A program made the position numbers and the translations under genes. A stretch of DNA of 61,891 nt from JBEKHI01 sp050012355 (lineage in GTDB: Bacteria; Actinomycetota; Actinomycetes; Streptosporangiales; Streptosporangiaceae), in NCBI GenBank assembly GCA_050012355.1, contig JBEKHI010000001.1:1-61891 (forward strand), in the 5' to 3' direction. The stretch's first letter is position 1, and each line of letters opens with the position of its first letter. A model generated the notes under the pieces. It was not told where the DNA came from. It searched no databases and was given only the letters and a program-made list of their open reading frames with translations. Shown piece after piece: positions 47,877-56,244 of this stretch.

Positions 47877-50306
47877 ATGGAGCTAACCTCCCACATGTCT
47901 CCCCATCCTTTGTGGTCCCGTGCCGGATTTGCGGCCGGGGCCAGTCTTGTTGCTTTGTGTACCAGCCTTATCACCAGTGGTGCCGCGAGCGCGTCGACGA
48001 CGACAACCACGCCGGCCGCGTCTACCGTGGCTAAGACCGCTCTTAAGGGAGTCTGCGCCGCTCCGACCACGATCAACCAGGAGCAGTGCCAGGTTTTCCT
48101 GCAGAGCCGGGCCAAGAAGGCGAGCGGTCTCAGCGCCGCCGACACGTCTCCGGTGGCGGGTGCTTACTCGTCAGCGGACCTGCAATCCGCCTACGACCTG
48201 GCCAGCGACGCGGCCGCGGACGGCGCGGGCACGACGGTTTCGATCGTGGACGCTTACCGCGACCCGAACGTCGTGTCTGACCTAGCCGCGTACCGATCCC
48301 AGGCCGACAACGACCTCCCGGCCTGCAGCACGACGACCGGTGACGGCTGCGTCACGGCTTACAACGAGACCGGTGGCAGCGCGTCCAGCGTGCCCGTCGA
48401 CCCGACCGGCGGCTGGGAGGTTGAGGAATCGCTCGACGTCGACATGGTGTCGGCGGTCTGCCCGCTGTGCAAGATCCACCTGTATGAGGCCAACTCCACG
48501 TCGTTGACGGACCTCGGCACCGCGGAGAACACCGCCGCGAAGGCCAGCAAGTTCGTGTCCAACAGCTGGGGCGGCGAGGACTATCCGGGTGAGTCGGCCT
48601 ACGACACTCTCTACTTCAACCACCCTGGCGTGGTGACCGCGTTCGCCTCCGGCGACTACGGTTACGGCGCGGGATACCCCGCCTCGTCGCAACTTGTCAC
48701 CTCCGTCGGCGGCACTGACCTGACCGGCTCCGCCGGGGACTGGTCCCAGACGGTCTGGAACAATGATGACGGCGCGACCGAGTCCGGCTGCTCCTCCGGA
48801 GAGCCGAAGCCGGCCTGGCAGACCGATTCCGAGTGCGCGAACCGCACCGAGAACGACGTGTCCGCGGTGGCTGACGGTCCCGACGGCATCTCGATCTACG
48901 ACTCGTACGACTCCTCGACCACGTGCGGTGGCTGGTGCGCGGTCGGCGGAACGAGCGCGGCCACCCCGATCATCACCTCGGTCTACGCGCTGGCAGGCAC
49001 CCCGACGGCGGACACCTACCCGTCGTCGTACCTGTACCAGAACGAGGGTGCCGGGCTGACCAGGATCACCAGTGGCAACGATTCGGTCACCGCGGACGGC
49101 TCGACCTACACCTGCGAGTCGGACCGCCAGTACCTGTGCGACGCGGCGGACTCGCTGCCGGACGGCTACAACGGCCCGACCGGCTGGGGCACGCCGGACG
49201 GCGCGGACCTCAGCGCGTTCACGAACACCTCGACAGACGTGGTCTCGGCCATCAACCCGGGCACCTACGACCTGCAGGCTGGGGTCAGCTACGCGCTCCC
49301 CGCGATCAAGGCGTACGACTCTGACGGTAACGCGGTCACCTACTCAGCGACCGGGCTCCCGAGCGGACTGACGATCAACTCGAGCACCGGGGCCATTTCC
49401 GGGAAGCTGTCGTCGACCCCGGCCACCAGCGCGGTCACAGTGACCGTCAGCGATGGCAGTGCCGCGTCGAACATCTCCTTCGACATCGTGAGCATCGCCT
49501 CGCTGGATACCGACTACCACGCCGTCGCCGGGGCCGTGCACCTTGACCTGGACGGCAAGTGCATGGACGACACCAACAACAGCTCCGCGAACCTGAACAA
49601 GGTCCAGATCTACACCTGCAACGGTGAGGCCAGCCAGAACTGGACCTACGAGCCGGACACCGAGCCGGGCGCCGCCGGGGTCGTGGAGCACAACGGCAAG
49701 TGCCTGGACGTGCATCGCGGTGGGACGACCAACGGAACGCTGCTGGACTTGTACAGCTGCAACGGAAGCGGCAGCCAGCAGTGGTACCTCACCGGTGACG
49801 GGGGCGAGCTCTACAACCCGCAGTCCGGCAAGTGCGCCGAGGATCCGTACAGCAGCACGGTCAATGGCCGTCAGCTCGATATCTGGACCTGCAACGGCGG
49901 AGACAACCAGGCCTGGACGGTGCCGGCCAGCCCGGTACAGTCCGGGGTCACCGGCAAGTGCCTGGACGACAAGGGTGCCAGCAGCGCCAATGGAAACGTG
50001 ATCGATTCCTACGCCTGCAACGGCCAGGCCTCGCAGAAGTGGACGCTGGGGCTCGACGAGACCCTGGAGGTCGAGGGCAAGTGCCTGGACGCCACCGGCC
50101 TCGGAACCACCGACGGCACCCTGGCGCAGCTCTGGAGCTGCAACGACGGCGTCAACCAGCTCTGGTACCTCACGGGCACCGGCGAGATCGAGAACCTGAA
50201 TTCCGAGAAGTGCCTCGCCAATCCGGGTAACTCGACCACCAACGACACCCGCCTGGAGCTGGAGGACTGCACCGGCCAGGCCGGGGAAATCTGGGCTCAG
50301 TCATAG
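47877..50306 (+). CDS. Secreted sedolisin-like (S53) serine peptidase with Ig-like and ricin-B lectin domains
   Basis: The product has 809 residues; ATG 47877 or the in-frame ATG 47895 starts it. A signal peptide ends near SGAASAS. The peptidase domain shows SIVDAYRDPN, the Glu/Asp pair in GWEVEESLDVDM (ExxxD), SNSWGGEDY and the Ser motif VGGTSAATPI. An Ig-like segment (ATGLPSGLTINSSTGAISGK) follows. About 270 residues of ricin-type beta-trefoil come last, with five QxW-like motifs (SQNW, SQQW, NQAW, SQKW, NQLW), probably two lectin domains. It is a secreted protease that may bind glycans on its substrate. It ends at a strong hairpin. Confidence 0.88.
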   Translation: MELTSHMSPHPLWSRAGFAAGASLVALCTSLITSGAASASTTTTTPAASTVAKTALKGVCAAPTTINQEQCQVFLQSRAKKASGLSAADTSPVAGAYSSADLQSAYDLASDAAADGAGTTVSIVDAYRDPNVVSDLAAYRSQADNDLPACSTTTGDGCVTAYNETGGSASSVPVDPTGGWEVEESLDVDMVSAVCPLCKIHLYEANSTSLTDLGTAENTAAKASKFVSNSWGGEDYPGESAYDTLYFNHPGVVTAFASGDYGYGAGYPASSQLVTSVGGTDLTGSAGDWSQTVWNNDDGATESGCSSGEPKPAWQTDSECANRTENDVSAVADGPDGISIYDSYDSSTTCGGWCAVGGTSAATPIITSVYALAGTPTADTYPSSYLYQNEGAGLTRITSGNDSVTADGSTYTCESDRQYLCDAADSLPDGYNGPTGWGTPDGADLSAFTNTSTDVVSAINPGTYDLQAGVSYALPAIKAYDSDGNAVTYSATGLPSGLTINSSTGAISGKLSSTPATSAVTVTVSDGSAASNISFDIVSIASLDTDYHAVAGAVHLDLDGKCMDDTNNSSANLNKVQIYTCNGEASQNWTYEPDTEPGAAGVVEHNGKCLDVHRGGTTNGTLLDLYSCNGSGSQQWYLTGDGGELYNPQSGKCAEDPYSSTVNGRQLDIWTCNGGDNQAWTVPASPVQSGVTGKCLDDKGASSANGNVIDSYACNGQASQKWTLGLDETLEVEGKCLDATGLGTTDGTLAQLWSCNDGVNQLWYLTGTGEIENLNSEKCLANPGNSTTNDTRLELEDCTGQAGEIWAQS

Positions 50307-50323
50307 GCAATTTACGCAAAACG

Positions 50324-50355
50324 GGCGGGCGGGACTCTTCTGGGTCCCGCCCGCC
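50324..50355 (+). terminator. Strong 12-bp terminator hairpin after the sedolisin gene
   Basis: GGCGGGCGGGAC (50324-50335) pairs with GTCCCGCCCGCC (50344-50355) across an 8-base loop. It sits 18 bases after the sedolisin stop and upstream of the ABC ATPase start. Confidence 0.8.
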
Positions 50356-50373
50356 GCCATGAACGGGTAACGT

Positions 50374-51162
50374 ATGCGCGTGCCAGAACCAACCGTTGTT
50401 GTCGATAACCTGCACGTGGTTTACCGCGTGTACGGCGCTGGCGGGGACAAGGGGACGGCCGCCACGGCTCTCATGCGTGTGGTGCGCCGCCAGAAGCGCC
50501 AGTCCATCCGTGAAGTTCACGCGATCCGCGGCGTCTCCTTCGTGGTCAACCACGGCGACGTGATCGGCATCATTGGCCGCAATGGGTCGGGTAAGTCCAC
50601 CCTGCTACGGGCCATTGCCGGACTACTGCCCGCGGAGCAGGGCGCTGTTTATACGACGGGTGAAGCCGCGCTGCTCGGCGTGAACGCCGCACTCCTCGAT
50701 GACCTCACCGGCGAGCGGAACGTGGTCCTTGGCTGCCTCGCCATGGGCATGCCTCCCCAGGAGGTCAAGGCCCGGTACCAGAGCATCGTGGACTTCTCTG
50801 GGGTCGGTCAGTTCGTCAACCTGCCGATGCGGGCCTACTCCACTGGTATGGCGCAGCGGCTGCGCTTCGCGATCGCGGCGGCCAAGAGCCACGAGATCCT
50901 GATGATCGACGAGGCCCTGGCGACCGGGGACGCGTCGTTCCGCACAAAAAGCCACAGCCGGATCAAGGAACTGCGTGAGCAAGCGGGCACGGTGTTCCTC
51001 GTCGCGCACAACCTCGGTGAGATCGAGCAGAGCTGCACCCGGGTGATCTGGATGGAGAAGGGGCTGATCCTGCGGGACAGCACCGACGTGCCGGGCGTCA
51101 TTGACGAGTACCTCGAAGCCACCGGCGGGGAGCCCCGGCAGCGAGAGCAAGCCCGGCTCTAA
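50374..51162 (+). CDS. ABC transporter ATP-binding protein of the Wzt/TagH (polysaccharide export) type
   Basis: The product has 262 residues. Walker A is IIGRNGSGKSTLLRAI, the signature is YSTGMAQRLRFAIA (the variant found in TagH/Wzt rather than LSGGQ), and Walker B is ILMIDEALATGDASF. The switch His is in FLVAHNLGEIEQ. These ATPases drive export of teichoic acid or O-antigen-like glycans with a TagG-type permease. No permease gene lies on either side, so the partner must be elsewhere. The ATG lacks a strong ribosome site. Confidence 0.9.
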   Translation: MRVPEPTVVVDNLHVVYRVYGAGGDKGTAATALMRVVRRQKRQSIREVHAIRGVSFVVNHGDVIGIIGRNGSGKSTLLRAIAGLLPAEQGAVYTTGEAALLGVNAALLDDLTGERNVVLGCLAMGMPPQEVKARYQSIVDFSGVGQFVNLPMRAYSTGMAQRLRFAIAAAKSHEILMIDEALATGDASFRTKSHSRIKELREQAGTVFLVAHNLGEIEQSCTRVIWMEKGLILRDSTDVPGVIDEYLEATGGEPRQREQARL

Positions 51163-51340
51163 AGCAGGCCCGTCTCTGGAGGGCTGCGACCAAGATCACG
51201 TGCAGAAACACGTGCAAATGCCTCCGCATGCGGTTTCACCCGGCGCATACGGGGCATGTCCGCTGTTGCCGGTTCGTTAAACAGGCCCCGGAACCCCGGG
51301 GCGCGGACATACAGGGGCGCGATGGCCGGGGTGGCAGGAG

Positions 51341-51781
51341 GTGTCTAGGTCGAGGGTGGTTCTCCTCCCATACACCGCCGCTAGCGTCGGCGCGGCCCGT
51401 CGGCGCGTTGTTACGGACCTCATATCTTCGGGGATCTTCGAGTCGGTGGCGGCCGATGCCGCGATCGTGATCAGTGAGCTGATGAGCAACGCGCTTCGGC
51501 ACGCGAACCCGTTGCCAGGCGCCGTGATCCGGGTGGGCTGGCTGCTCGCCTCCGACCACGTGGAGCTTGAGGTGAGCGACGGCGGCGGCCCCACTGTCCC
51601 GGTCGCCGGGGCCGATCCTGGGCAGTCTGCCACTAGCGGCCGAGGACTTGGCATCGTCGAGAAGCTATCCCGTCGCTGGGGAGTCCGGCAGAACGACGGG
51701 GAAATGACCGTATGGGCAGAAGTGCCGGTTCCTGTCTCCCGGCACGACCAGCAGCTAACCCACGCCGCCAGCGATGCGTAA
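51341..51781 (+). CDS. HATPase-domain anti-sigma / regulatory kinase-like protein
   Basis: The product has 146 residues and a GHKL ATPase fold of the HATPase_c_2 (RsbW-like) class, with the N box ISELMSNALRHANPLPG, G1-like VSDGGGP, and G2 SGRGLGIVEKLSRRWGV. There is no HisKA domain. It probably binds a sigma factor or STAS antagonist. The GTG at 51341 is abutted by AGGAG; GTG 51356, eleven bases further, may be the real start. A STAS gene follows at 53208, separated only by the arginine-deiminase-like gene, which suggests a partner-switching locus. Confidence 0.88.
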   Translation: MSRSRVVLLPYTAASVGAARRRVVTDLISSGIFESVAADAAIVISELMSNALRHANPLPGAVIRVGWLLASDHVELEVSDGGGPTVPVAGADPGQSATSGRGLGIVEKLSRRWGVRQNDGEMTVWAEVPVPVSRHDQQLTHAASDA

Positions 51782-51859
51782 TAATGCCCTGAACTGGTGA
51801 TACTCCGTTAGGGACCCACTACGGGTAGCCATCGGGGCAAGTCACGCCGGGGGAAAGCA

Positions 51860-53134
51860 ATGGTGCGGTGCCGGGGGGTTGACAGCGAAGTCGGGAGGCT
51901 ACGCACCGTTCTGGTGCACCGGCCGGGCGCGGAGCTGCGGAGGGTCACGCCGCGGATGGCTGACCGGCTGATGTTCGGCACCCTGCCATGGGCCGAACGC
52001 GCTCAGCAAGAGCACGATGCCTTCGCCACTGTCCTGCGCGAGCACGGGGTCGAGGTGCTCTACCTCACCGAGCTGCTGCAAGACGTCCTAGAGTACGCGC
52101 CCGCCAGGGAGCAGATCATCGCGGCGGTGCTGGGGGATCCCAAGCTCGGCGGGGAGTTGCGCGGCCAGCTCGCCAGGCACATCGCCTTTCTCGCACCCGA
52201 GGCGTTCGCCGAGCTGCTCGTCACCGGGCTGTCACCGGCAGAGTTCACCGCGGGCAGCGGGCCGGTCTTCGGCCTGCTCGATCCGCACGAGTACATCATC
52301 GATCCGTTGCCCAACCTGGTTTTCGCCAGGGACTGGAGCGTCTGGATCGGCGACAGCGTCGCCGTCACCGCCCCTGACCACCGCCGTAACGAGGCCGAGC
52401 TGGCGGCGGCCGTCTTCGCGCACCACCCGCTATTTGCCGGGACGAAGCGGCTGTATGACCCTGGTGACGAGCAGCTCTCTGGCGGCGATGTCCTGCTGCT
52501 CGCCCCAGGGGTGGTGGCCATCGGCGTCGGCGCGCACACCTCGCCGGCCGGGATGGAGCGGCTGGCTCGCAAGGTGATCGACGCGGGCTTCGCGCACACG
52601 GTGCTAGCGGTCCCGCATCCGGGCGCCGGGCATTTCGGCCGCGCGCACCCGTCGGCTGACCACTGCCTGGACACCATGTGCACCGTGGCTGGGCCCGGCA
52701 CCTTGGTGATGCCGCCGGCGCTGGCCTACTCGCTGATGGCCAGGGCGATCAGCCCGCGCGGCGAGGGGCTGCGGATCTCGCACCCGAAGCCGTTCCTTGA
52801 GGCGGCGGCGCAGGCGATGGGCGTGCCGCGGCTGAACGTGATCGAGACCGGGCTGTCCCCGTCACCGGGCGGGCGGCCGCAGTGGGATGACGCGTGCAAC
52901 CTGCTGGTGATCGAGCCCGGCACCGTGTTGTCGTATGAGCGGAACACGCTGACCAACGCCCGGTTGAAGGCGGCGGGCGTCACGGTGGTCGAGGTACCCG
53001 GCAGCGAGCTTGCCGGGCTGCGCGGCGGACCTCGGGCATTGTGCTGCCCGGTGACCAGGGACCCCGCGGTCACACCGGATGACAGCTCCAACTACTTGAA
53101 CGATTTGTACAAGTATGAGGGTGTTTTGGTGTAA
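51860..53134 (+). CDS. Arginine deiminase family protein with apparently lost catalytic residues
   Basis: The product has 424 residues, with GGGGGA six bases before the ATG. Overall length and layout match ADI (ArcA): GRLRTVLVHRPGAELRRVTP, PLPNLVFARDWSVWIGD, the SGGDVLLLAPGVVAIGVGAH region, CLDTMCTV, and the C-terminal LRGGPRALCCPVTRDP. Compared with the remembered ADI pattern, the EGGD Glu is Ser, the HLDT His is Cys, and the RCM nucleophile Cys is Ala; only the FxRD Asp is kept. Unless the Cys residues shifted by one or two positions substitute, it should be unable to hydrolyse arginine. It may be a binding or regulatory protein. Alignment is needed to confirm. Confidence 0.8.
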   Translation: MVRCRGVDSEVGRLRTVLVHRPGAELRRVTPRMADRLMFGTLPWAERAQQEHDAFATVLREHGVEVLYLTELLQDVLEYAPAREQIIAAVLGDPKLGGELRGQLARHIAFLAPEAFAELLVTGLSPAEFTAGSGPVFGLLDPHEYIIDPLPNLVFARDWSVWIGDSVAVTAPDHRRNEAELAAAVFAHHPLFAGTKRLYDPGDEQLSGGDVLLLAPGVVAIGVGAHTSPAGMERLARKVIDAGFAHTVLAVPHPGAGHFGRAHPSADHCLDTMCTVAGPGTLVMPPALAYSLMARAISPRGEGLRISHPKPFLEAAAQAMGVPRLNVIETGLSPSPGGRPQWDDACNLLVIEPGTVLSYERNTLTNARLKAAGVTVVEVPGSELAGLRGGPRALCCPVTRDPAVTPDDSSNYLNDLYKYEGVLV

Positions 53135-53207
53135 CCCATGAGTAAAAAGTCTGGCGCACAGTGTTGCTACCTGGCTTCTTGGCGGCATTGACGGTAAGGT
53201 TCCGACC

Positions 53208-53546
53208 GTGGAGCTCAATGTCTCGAGTCGGTCTCATGACGATCACGCAGTTGTGATCGCATCGGGAGAAATCGACCTATATACCGCTCCCCGGTTGCAC
53301 AGCGAGCTAGCCGCGGTCATCGCCGACCGGGCGCCGTCCCGGGTTGTCGTCGACATGTCGGGCGTGGAGTTTTGCGACTCCACCGGCATGAACGTGCTGT
53401 TGTCCTGTCTGCGGCAGGCTCGCGAGCTCGGTGGGGAGCTGGAACTCGCCGCCCCGCGGCCAGCCGTGCGGAAAATACTCCAGGTCACCGGGCTTGACTC
53501 GGTGTTCACTATCGTCACTGACGCTGCCGCTGTCCCCGGCAACTAG
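53208..53546 (+). CDS. STAS-domain anti-sigma-factor antagonist
   Basis: The product has 112 residues from GTG 53208. The single STAS domain shows VVIASGEIDLYTAPRLHSEL, VVVDMSGVEFCDSTGMNVLL (Ser in DSTG is the usual phosphorylation site) and RPAVRKILQVTGLDSVFTI. It should be inactivated by the HATPase kinase encoded 1.4 kb upstream. It overlaps the following glycosyltransferase by one base (TAGTG). Confidence 0.93.
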   Translation: MELNVSSRSHDDHAVVIASGEIDLYTAPRLHSELAAVIADRAPSRVVVDMSGVEFCDSTGMNVLLSCLRQARELGGELELAAPRPAVRKILQVTGLDSVFTIVTDAAAVPGN

Positions 53547-54208
53547 TGCTCACGGTCGTCATCCCGGCCTTCGACGAGGAGAGCCGGGTCGGCGACACGG
53601 TCCGTGCCGCCGTTACGCTGCCTGACGTGACGCGGGTGGTCGTGGTGGACGACGGTTCGCGTGACGCCACCGCCGCCGCGGCATCAGACGCGGGCGCGAC
53701 CGTCTGGCGTCATCCGCGCAACCAGGGCAAGGCCGCCGCGATGGAGACCGGCGCGCGTGCCGCCGGATCAGGGACGCTGCTTTTCCTTGATGCCGACCTC
53801 GGTGCGACCGCCGCGAACGCGGAGCCGCTGATCGCGCCGGTTGTGGCCGGCGAGGCGGACATGACGATAGCGGCGTTCCGTTCCATCGTGAAGCTCGGCG
53901 GCCACGGGATCGTGGTCGCCGCCGCGCGCTGGGGTATCCACCGGGCAACCGGGTGGACGCCGACCCAGCCGCTTAATGGCCAGCGCTGCTTGACCTGGGA
54001 CGCGTTTACGGCGGCCCGCCCGCTGGCTCGCGGGTTCGGCGTCGAGACCGGGATGACGATCGATCTGCTGCGCCGCGGCCTGCGCGTGCGGGAGGTCGAG
54101 GTGGATATGTCGCACCGGGCCACTGGCGGGGATCTCAGTTCGCAACTGCACCGGGCTCGCCAGTTGCTCGATGTGACTCGCGCGCTGGCCACCCGTGTGT
54201 TGACCTGA
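53546..54208 (+). CDS. Family 2 glycosyltransferase
   Basis: The product has 220 residues and a GT-A fold. The N-terminus is VVIPAFDEESRVGDTVRAAV, followed by VVVVDDGSRD (donor-binding DDGS) and LLFLDADLGA (DxD-like metal site). It has a short C-terminal helical end and no membrane helix. Length is like GpgS/dolichyl-phosphate-type GT2 enzymes; the acceptor is unknown. It is coupled to the STAS gene upstream and followed 13 bases later by the DUF4446 gene. Confidence 0.88.
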   Translation: MLTVVIPAFDEESRVGDTVRAAVTLPDVTRVVVVDDGSRDATAAAASDAGATVWRHPRNQGKAAAMETGARAAGSGTLLFLDADLGATAANAEPLIAPVVAGEADMTIAAFRSIVKLGGHGIVVAAARWGIHRATGWTPTQPLNGQRCLTWDAFTAARPLARGFGVETGMTIDLLRRGLRVREVEVDMSHRATGGDLSSQLHRARQLLDVTRALATRVLT

Positions 54209-54221
54209 AGTAACCGGTATA

Positions 54222-54707
54222 TTGCGTCAGGTGACTTCTCATGCGTTGGCTGTAGTAGGGGTAATAGGCGGAATCGGCGGGATTTGCTTCGGGATCGTCG
54301 CCTATATTCAGTCGGTGCGTGCGGTCCGCGAATGCAGTTCGCTGGTGCAGGGCAGTGTCGGCTCGCACGGCACGGTGGACCCTAGGGCACTGCGTGACGT
54401 GGCCGTGGTGCGCTACGACGCGCTGAACGAGATGTCCGGCCAGTTGTCGTTCTCAATGGCGCTGCTGAACGCGCTGGGCGACGGGATCGTGCTCAGCTCC
54501 ATCAACGGACGCCGCGAGACGAGGACCTACGCCAAGGTGGTGCTGGCGGGGAAGGGCGCCCACGACCTATCGCCCGAGGAGGAACAGGCGATCAAGGCGG
54601 CGCGCCTCGGACAAGCCCTGCCGAACCGGGAGAAGCCCTCGATGGTGACCGCGCGGCTGGCGGCGGCCAGGGACGTGGTGCCCATGCCGCAACCGAACGC
54701 TGATTAA
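54222..54707 (+). CDS. DUF4446 family membrane protein
   Basis: The product is up to 161 residues; TTG 54222 or GTG 54231 starts it, and both lack a strong ribosome site. One N-terminal helix (ALAVVGVIGGIGGICFGIVA) is followed by a domain with the DUF4446 hallmark VVRYDALNEMSGQLSFSMAL, LNALGDGIVLSSINGRRETR and LSPEEEQAIKAA. The function is unknown. In Firmicutes and Actinobacteria the family often sits near chromosome-partition or division genes. Confidence 0.88.
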   Translation: MRQVTSHALAVVGVIGGIGGICFGIVAYIQSVRAVRECSSLVQGSVGSHGTVDPRALRDVAVVRYDALNEMSGQLSFSMALLNALGDGIVLSSINGRRETRTYAKVVLAGKGAHDLSPEEEQAIKAARLGQALPNREKPSMVTARLAAARDVVPMPQPNAD

Positions 54708-54725
54708 CACTGGCATCATGGACCC

Positions 54726-55712
54726 ATGCGCTACGCGTACCTGGGTCCGGAGGGAACGTTCACCGAGGCGGCACTGAAGTCGATGCCGCCGGGATCAGAG
54801 CCGGCCGAGGCCGTCCCGTGCCCGACAGTCCAGGGGGCGCTCGCCGCCGTCCGTGAGGGTTCCGCGCAGCGGGCGGTCGTGCCGTTGGAGAGCTCGGTGG
54901 AGGGCATCGTTACCGCGACGGTGGACGATCTCGCGGCCGCTGCCGACCTGATAATCATCTCCGAGCTTCAGCTGCCGATCGCGTTCGCGCTGCTGACCTC
55001 GGGTGCGGCCGCACTATCGGATATCAAGACGGTGGGCGGGCACCCGCAGGCACTCGCGCAGTGCCGTCACTGGCTGCACGACCGTCTTCCGCACGCCGAG
55101 CAGATTCCAGCCGCTTCCAACGCGGAGGCGGCCCGCCAGGTCGCCGAGGGCACCCTGGACGCCGCGCTAGCGGGCTCGTTCGCCGCTGAGAGATACGGGC
55201 TGACCATCACCGAGGACGACGTACAGGACTCGTCGGCGGCGGTAACCAGGTTCGTGGTGGTTGGTCCGGCCGGAGAGCCGCTCCCCGCGCCGACCTCGGT
55301 GGACCGGACCTCGCTGGCAGTCTTTCTCACCGAGGATCATGCGGGAGCGCTGACAGAGATCCTCACCGAGTTCGCCGTCCGGGGGATCAACCTGACCACG
55401 ATCCAGTCCCGGCCCACCGGCGAGGGGCTCGGCCGGTACTACTTCTTCATCGACTGCGAGGGCCACCTGGACGACGCCCGGGTCGGCGAGGCGCTGATGG
55501 GGCTGCGCCGGGTATGCGGCGACGTCAGGTTCCTCGGCAGCTACCCGCGCTGTGATGGCGGCGCCACCCACGTCCGGCCAGGCACCTCGGACCAGGAGTT
55601 CGCGGAAGCAGCCGCCTGGCTAGGCCGCCTCCGCTTCGGCCGCTCGTTACCCGCCGGTGCTGGCTTCCTGGGACTGTGGTCCCCAGGAAGCCAGGAAAAC
55701 CATTACAGGTAG
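54726..55712 (+). CDS. pheA: Prephenate dehydratase
   Basis: The product has 328 residues and converts prephenate to phenylpyruvate (phenylalanine synthesis). The dehydratase domain has YLGPEGTFTEAALKSM, VPLESSVEGIVTAT (usual ENSxEG, here ESS), HPQALAQCRHWL and the catalytic AAVTRFVVVG (TRF). A C-terminal ACT domain (SLAVFLTEDHAGALTEILTE, then INLTTIQSRPTGEGLGRYYF) gives feedback by phenylalanine. A 13-bp hairpin lies within the last codons and probably ends transcription. Confidence 0.93.
   Translation: MRYAYLGPEGTFTEAALKSMPPGSEPAEAVPCPTVQGALAAVREGSAQRAVVPLESSVEGIVTATVDDLAAAADLIIISELQLPIAFALLTSGAAALSDIKTVGGHPQALAQCRHWLHDRLPHAEQIPAASNAEAARQVAEGTLDAALAGSFAAERYGLTITEDDVQDSSAAVTRFVVVGPAGEPLPAPTSVDRTSLAVFLTEDHAGALTEILTEFAVRGINLTTIQSRPTGEGLGRYYFFIDCEGHLDDARVGEALMGLRRVCGDVRFLGSYPRCDGGATHVRPGTSDQEFAEAAAWLGRLRFGRSLPAGAGFLGLWSPGSQENHYR
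55660..55694. terminator. Hairpin in the pheA 3' end, shared with the convergent bpa gene
   Basis: CTGGCTTCCTGGG (55660-55672) pairs perfectly with CCCAGGAAGCCAG (55682-55694). It lies inside the pheA coding end and just beyond the bpa stop. Confidence 0.65.
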
Positions 55713-56239
55713 GGCCCGGTGCTGTGCGACGGCGCCTGCAGCTGCTCGGGGTCGGCGGGAACCATCCCAGGCGGCAGCGCCCTGCGCATCTGCTCGAGCT
55801 GGGCACGCGCGGCCATCTGCTGCGCGAACAGGGTGGTCTGGATCCCGTGGAACAGCCCCTCGAGCCAACCGACGAGCTGAGCCTGTGCGATCCGTAGCTC
55901 GCCCTCGCTGGGCGGGGCGTCGTCGGCGAAGGGCAGCGAGAGCCGCTCAAGCTCCTCGACCAGTTCAGGCGCGAGACCGTCCTCAAGTTCCTTGATGGAG
56001 GACTCGTGGATCTCCCTGAGCCGGACACGGCTCTTCTCATCGAGCGGCGCGGCCCGGACCTCCTCAAGGAGCTGACGGATCATGCTGCCGATCCGCATCA
56101 CCTTCGCGGGCTGCTCGACCATCTCGGTGACCGGCCGCTCCCGCCCACCTTCCCCGTTCTCGCCGCCGCTCAGGGCCAGGCCATCTGGCCCGACAACCAG
56201 GACCTGCGGTGGCCCTCCTTCGGCGTTCGTTTCGCTCAT
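55703..56239 (-). CDS. bpa: Bacterial proteasome activator (Bpa, DUF2587)
   Basis: The product has 178 residues, cytoplasmic. Bpa forms a ring that opens the 20S proteasome gate without ATP. The body has PAKVMRIGSMIRQLLEEVRA and LREIHESSIKELEDGLAPEL. The helical end ELRIAQAQLVGWLEGLFHGI matches the family, and the last residues are GPYL, the HbYX-like tail that docks on the proteasome. A Gly/Glu-rich disordered N-terminus of about 35 residues precedes it. It starts 5 bases after the quinone-oxidoreductase stop and overlaps the pheA end by 10 bases. Its presence implies that the organism has a proteasome. Confidence 0.93.
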   Translation of the reverse strand: MSETNAEGGPPQVLVVGPDGLALSGGENGEGGRERPVTEMVEQPAKVMRIGSMIRQLLEEVRAAPLDEKSRVRLREIHESSIKELEDGLAPELVEELERLSLPFADDAPPSEGELRIAQAQLVGWLEGLFHGIQTTLFAQQMAARAQLEQMRRALPPGMVPADPEQLQAPSHSTGPYL

Positions 56240-56244
56240 GCTCC

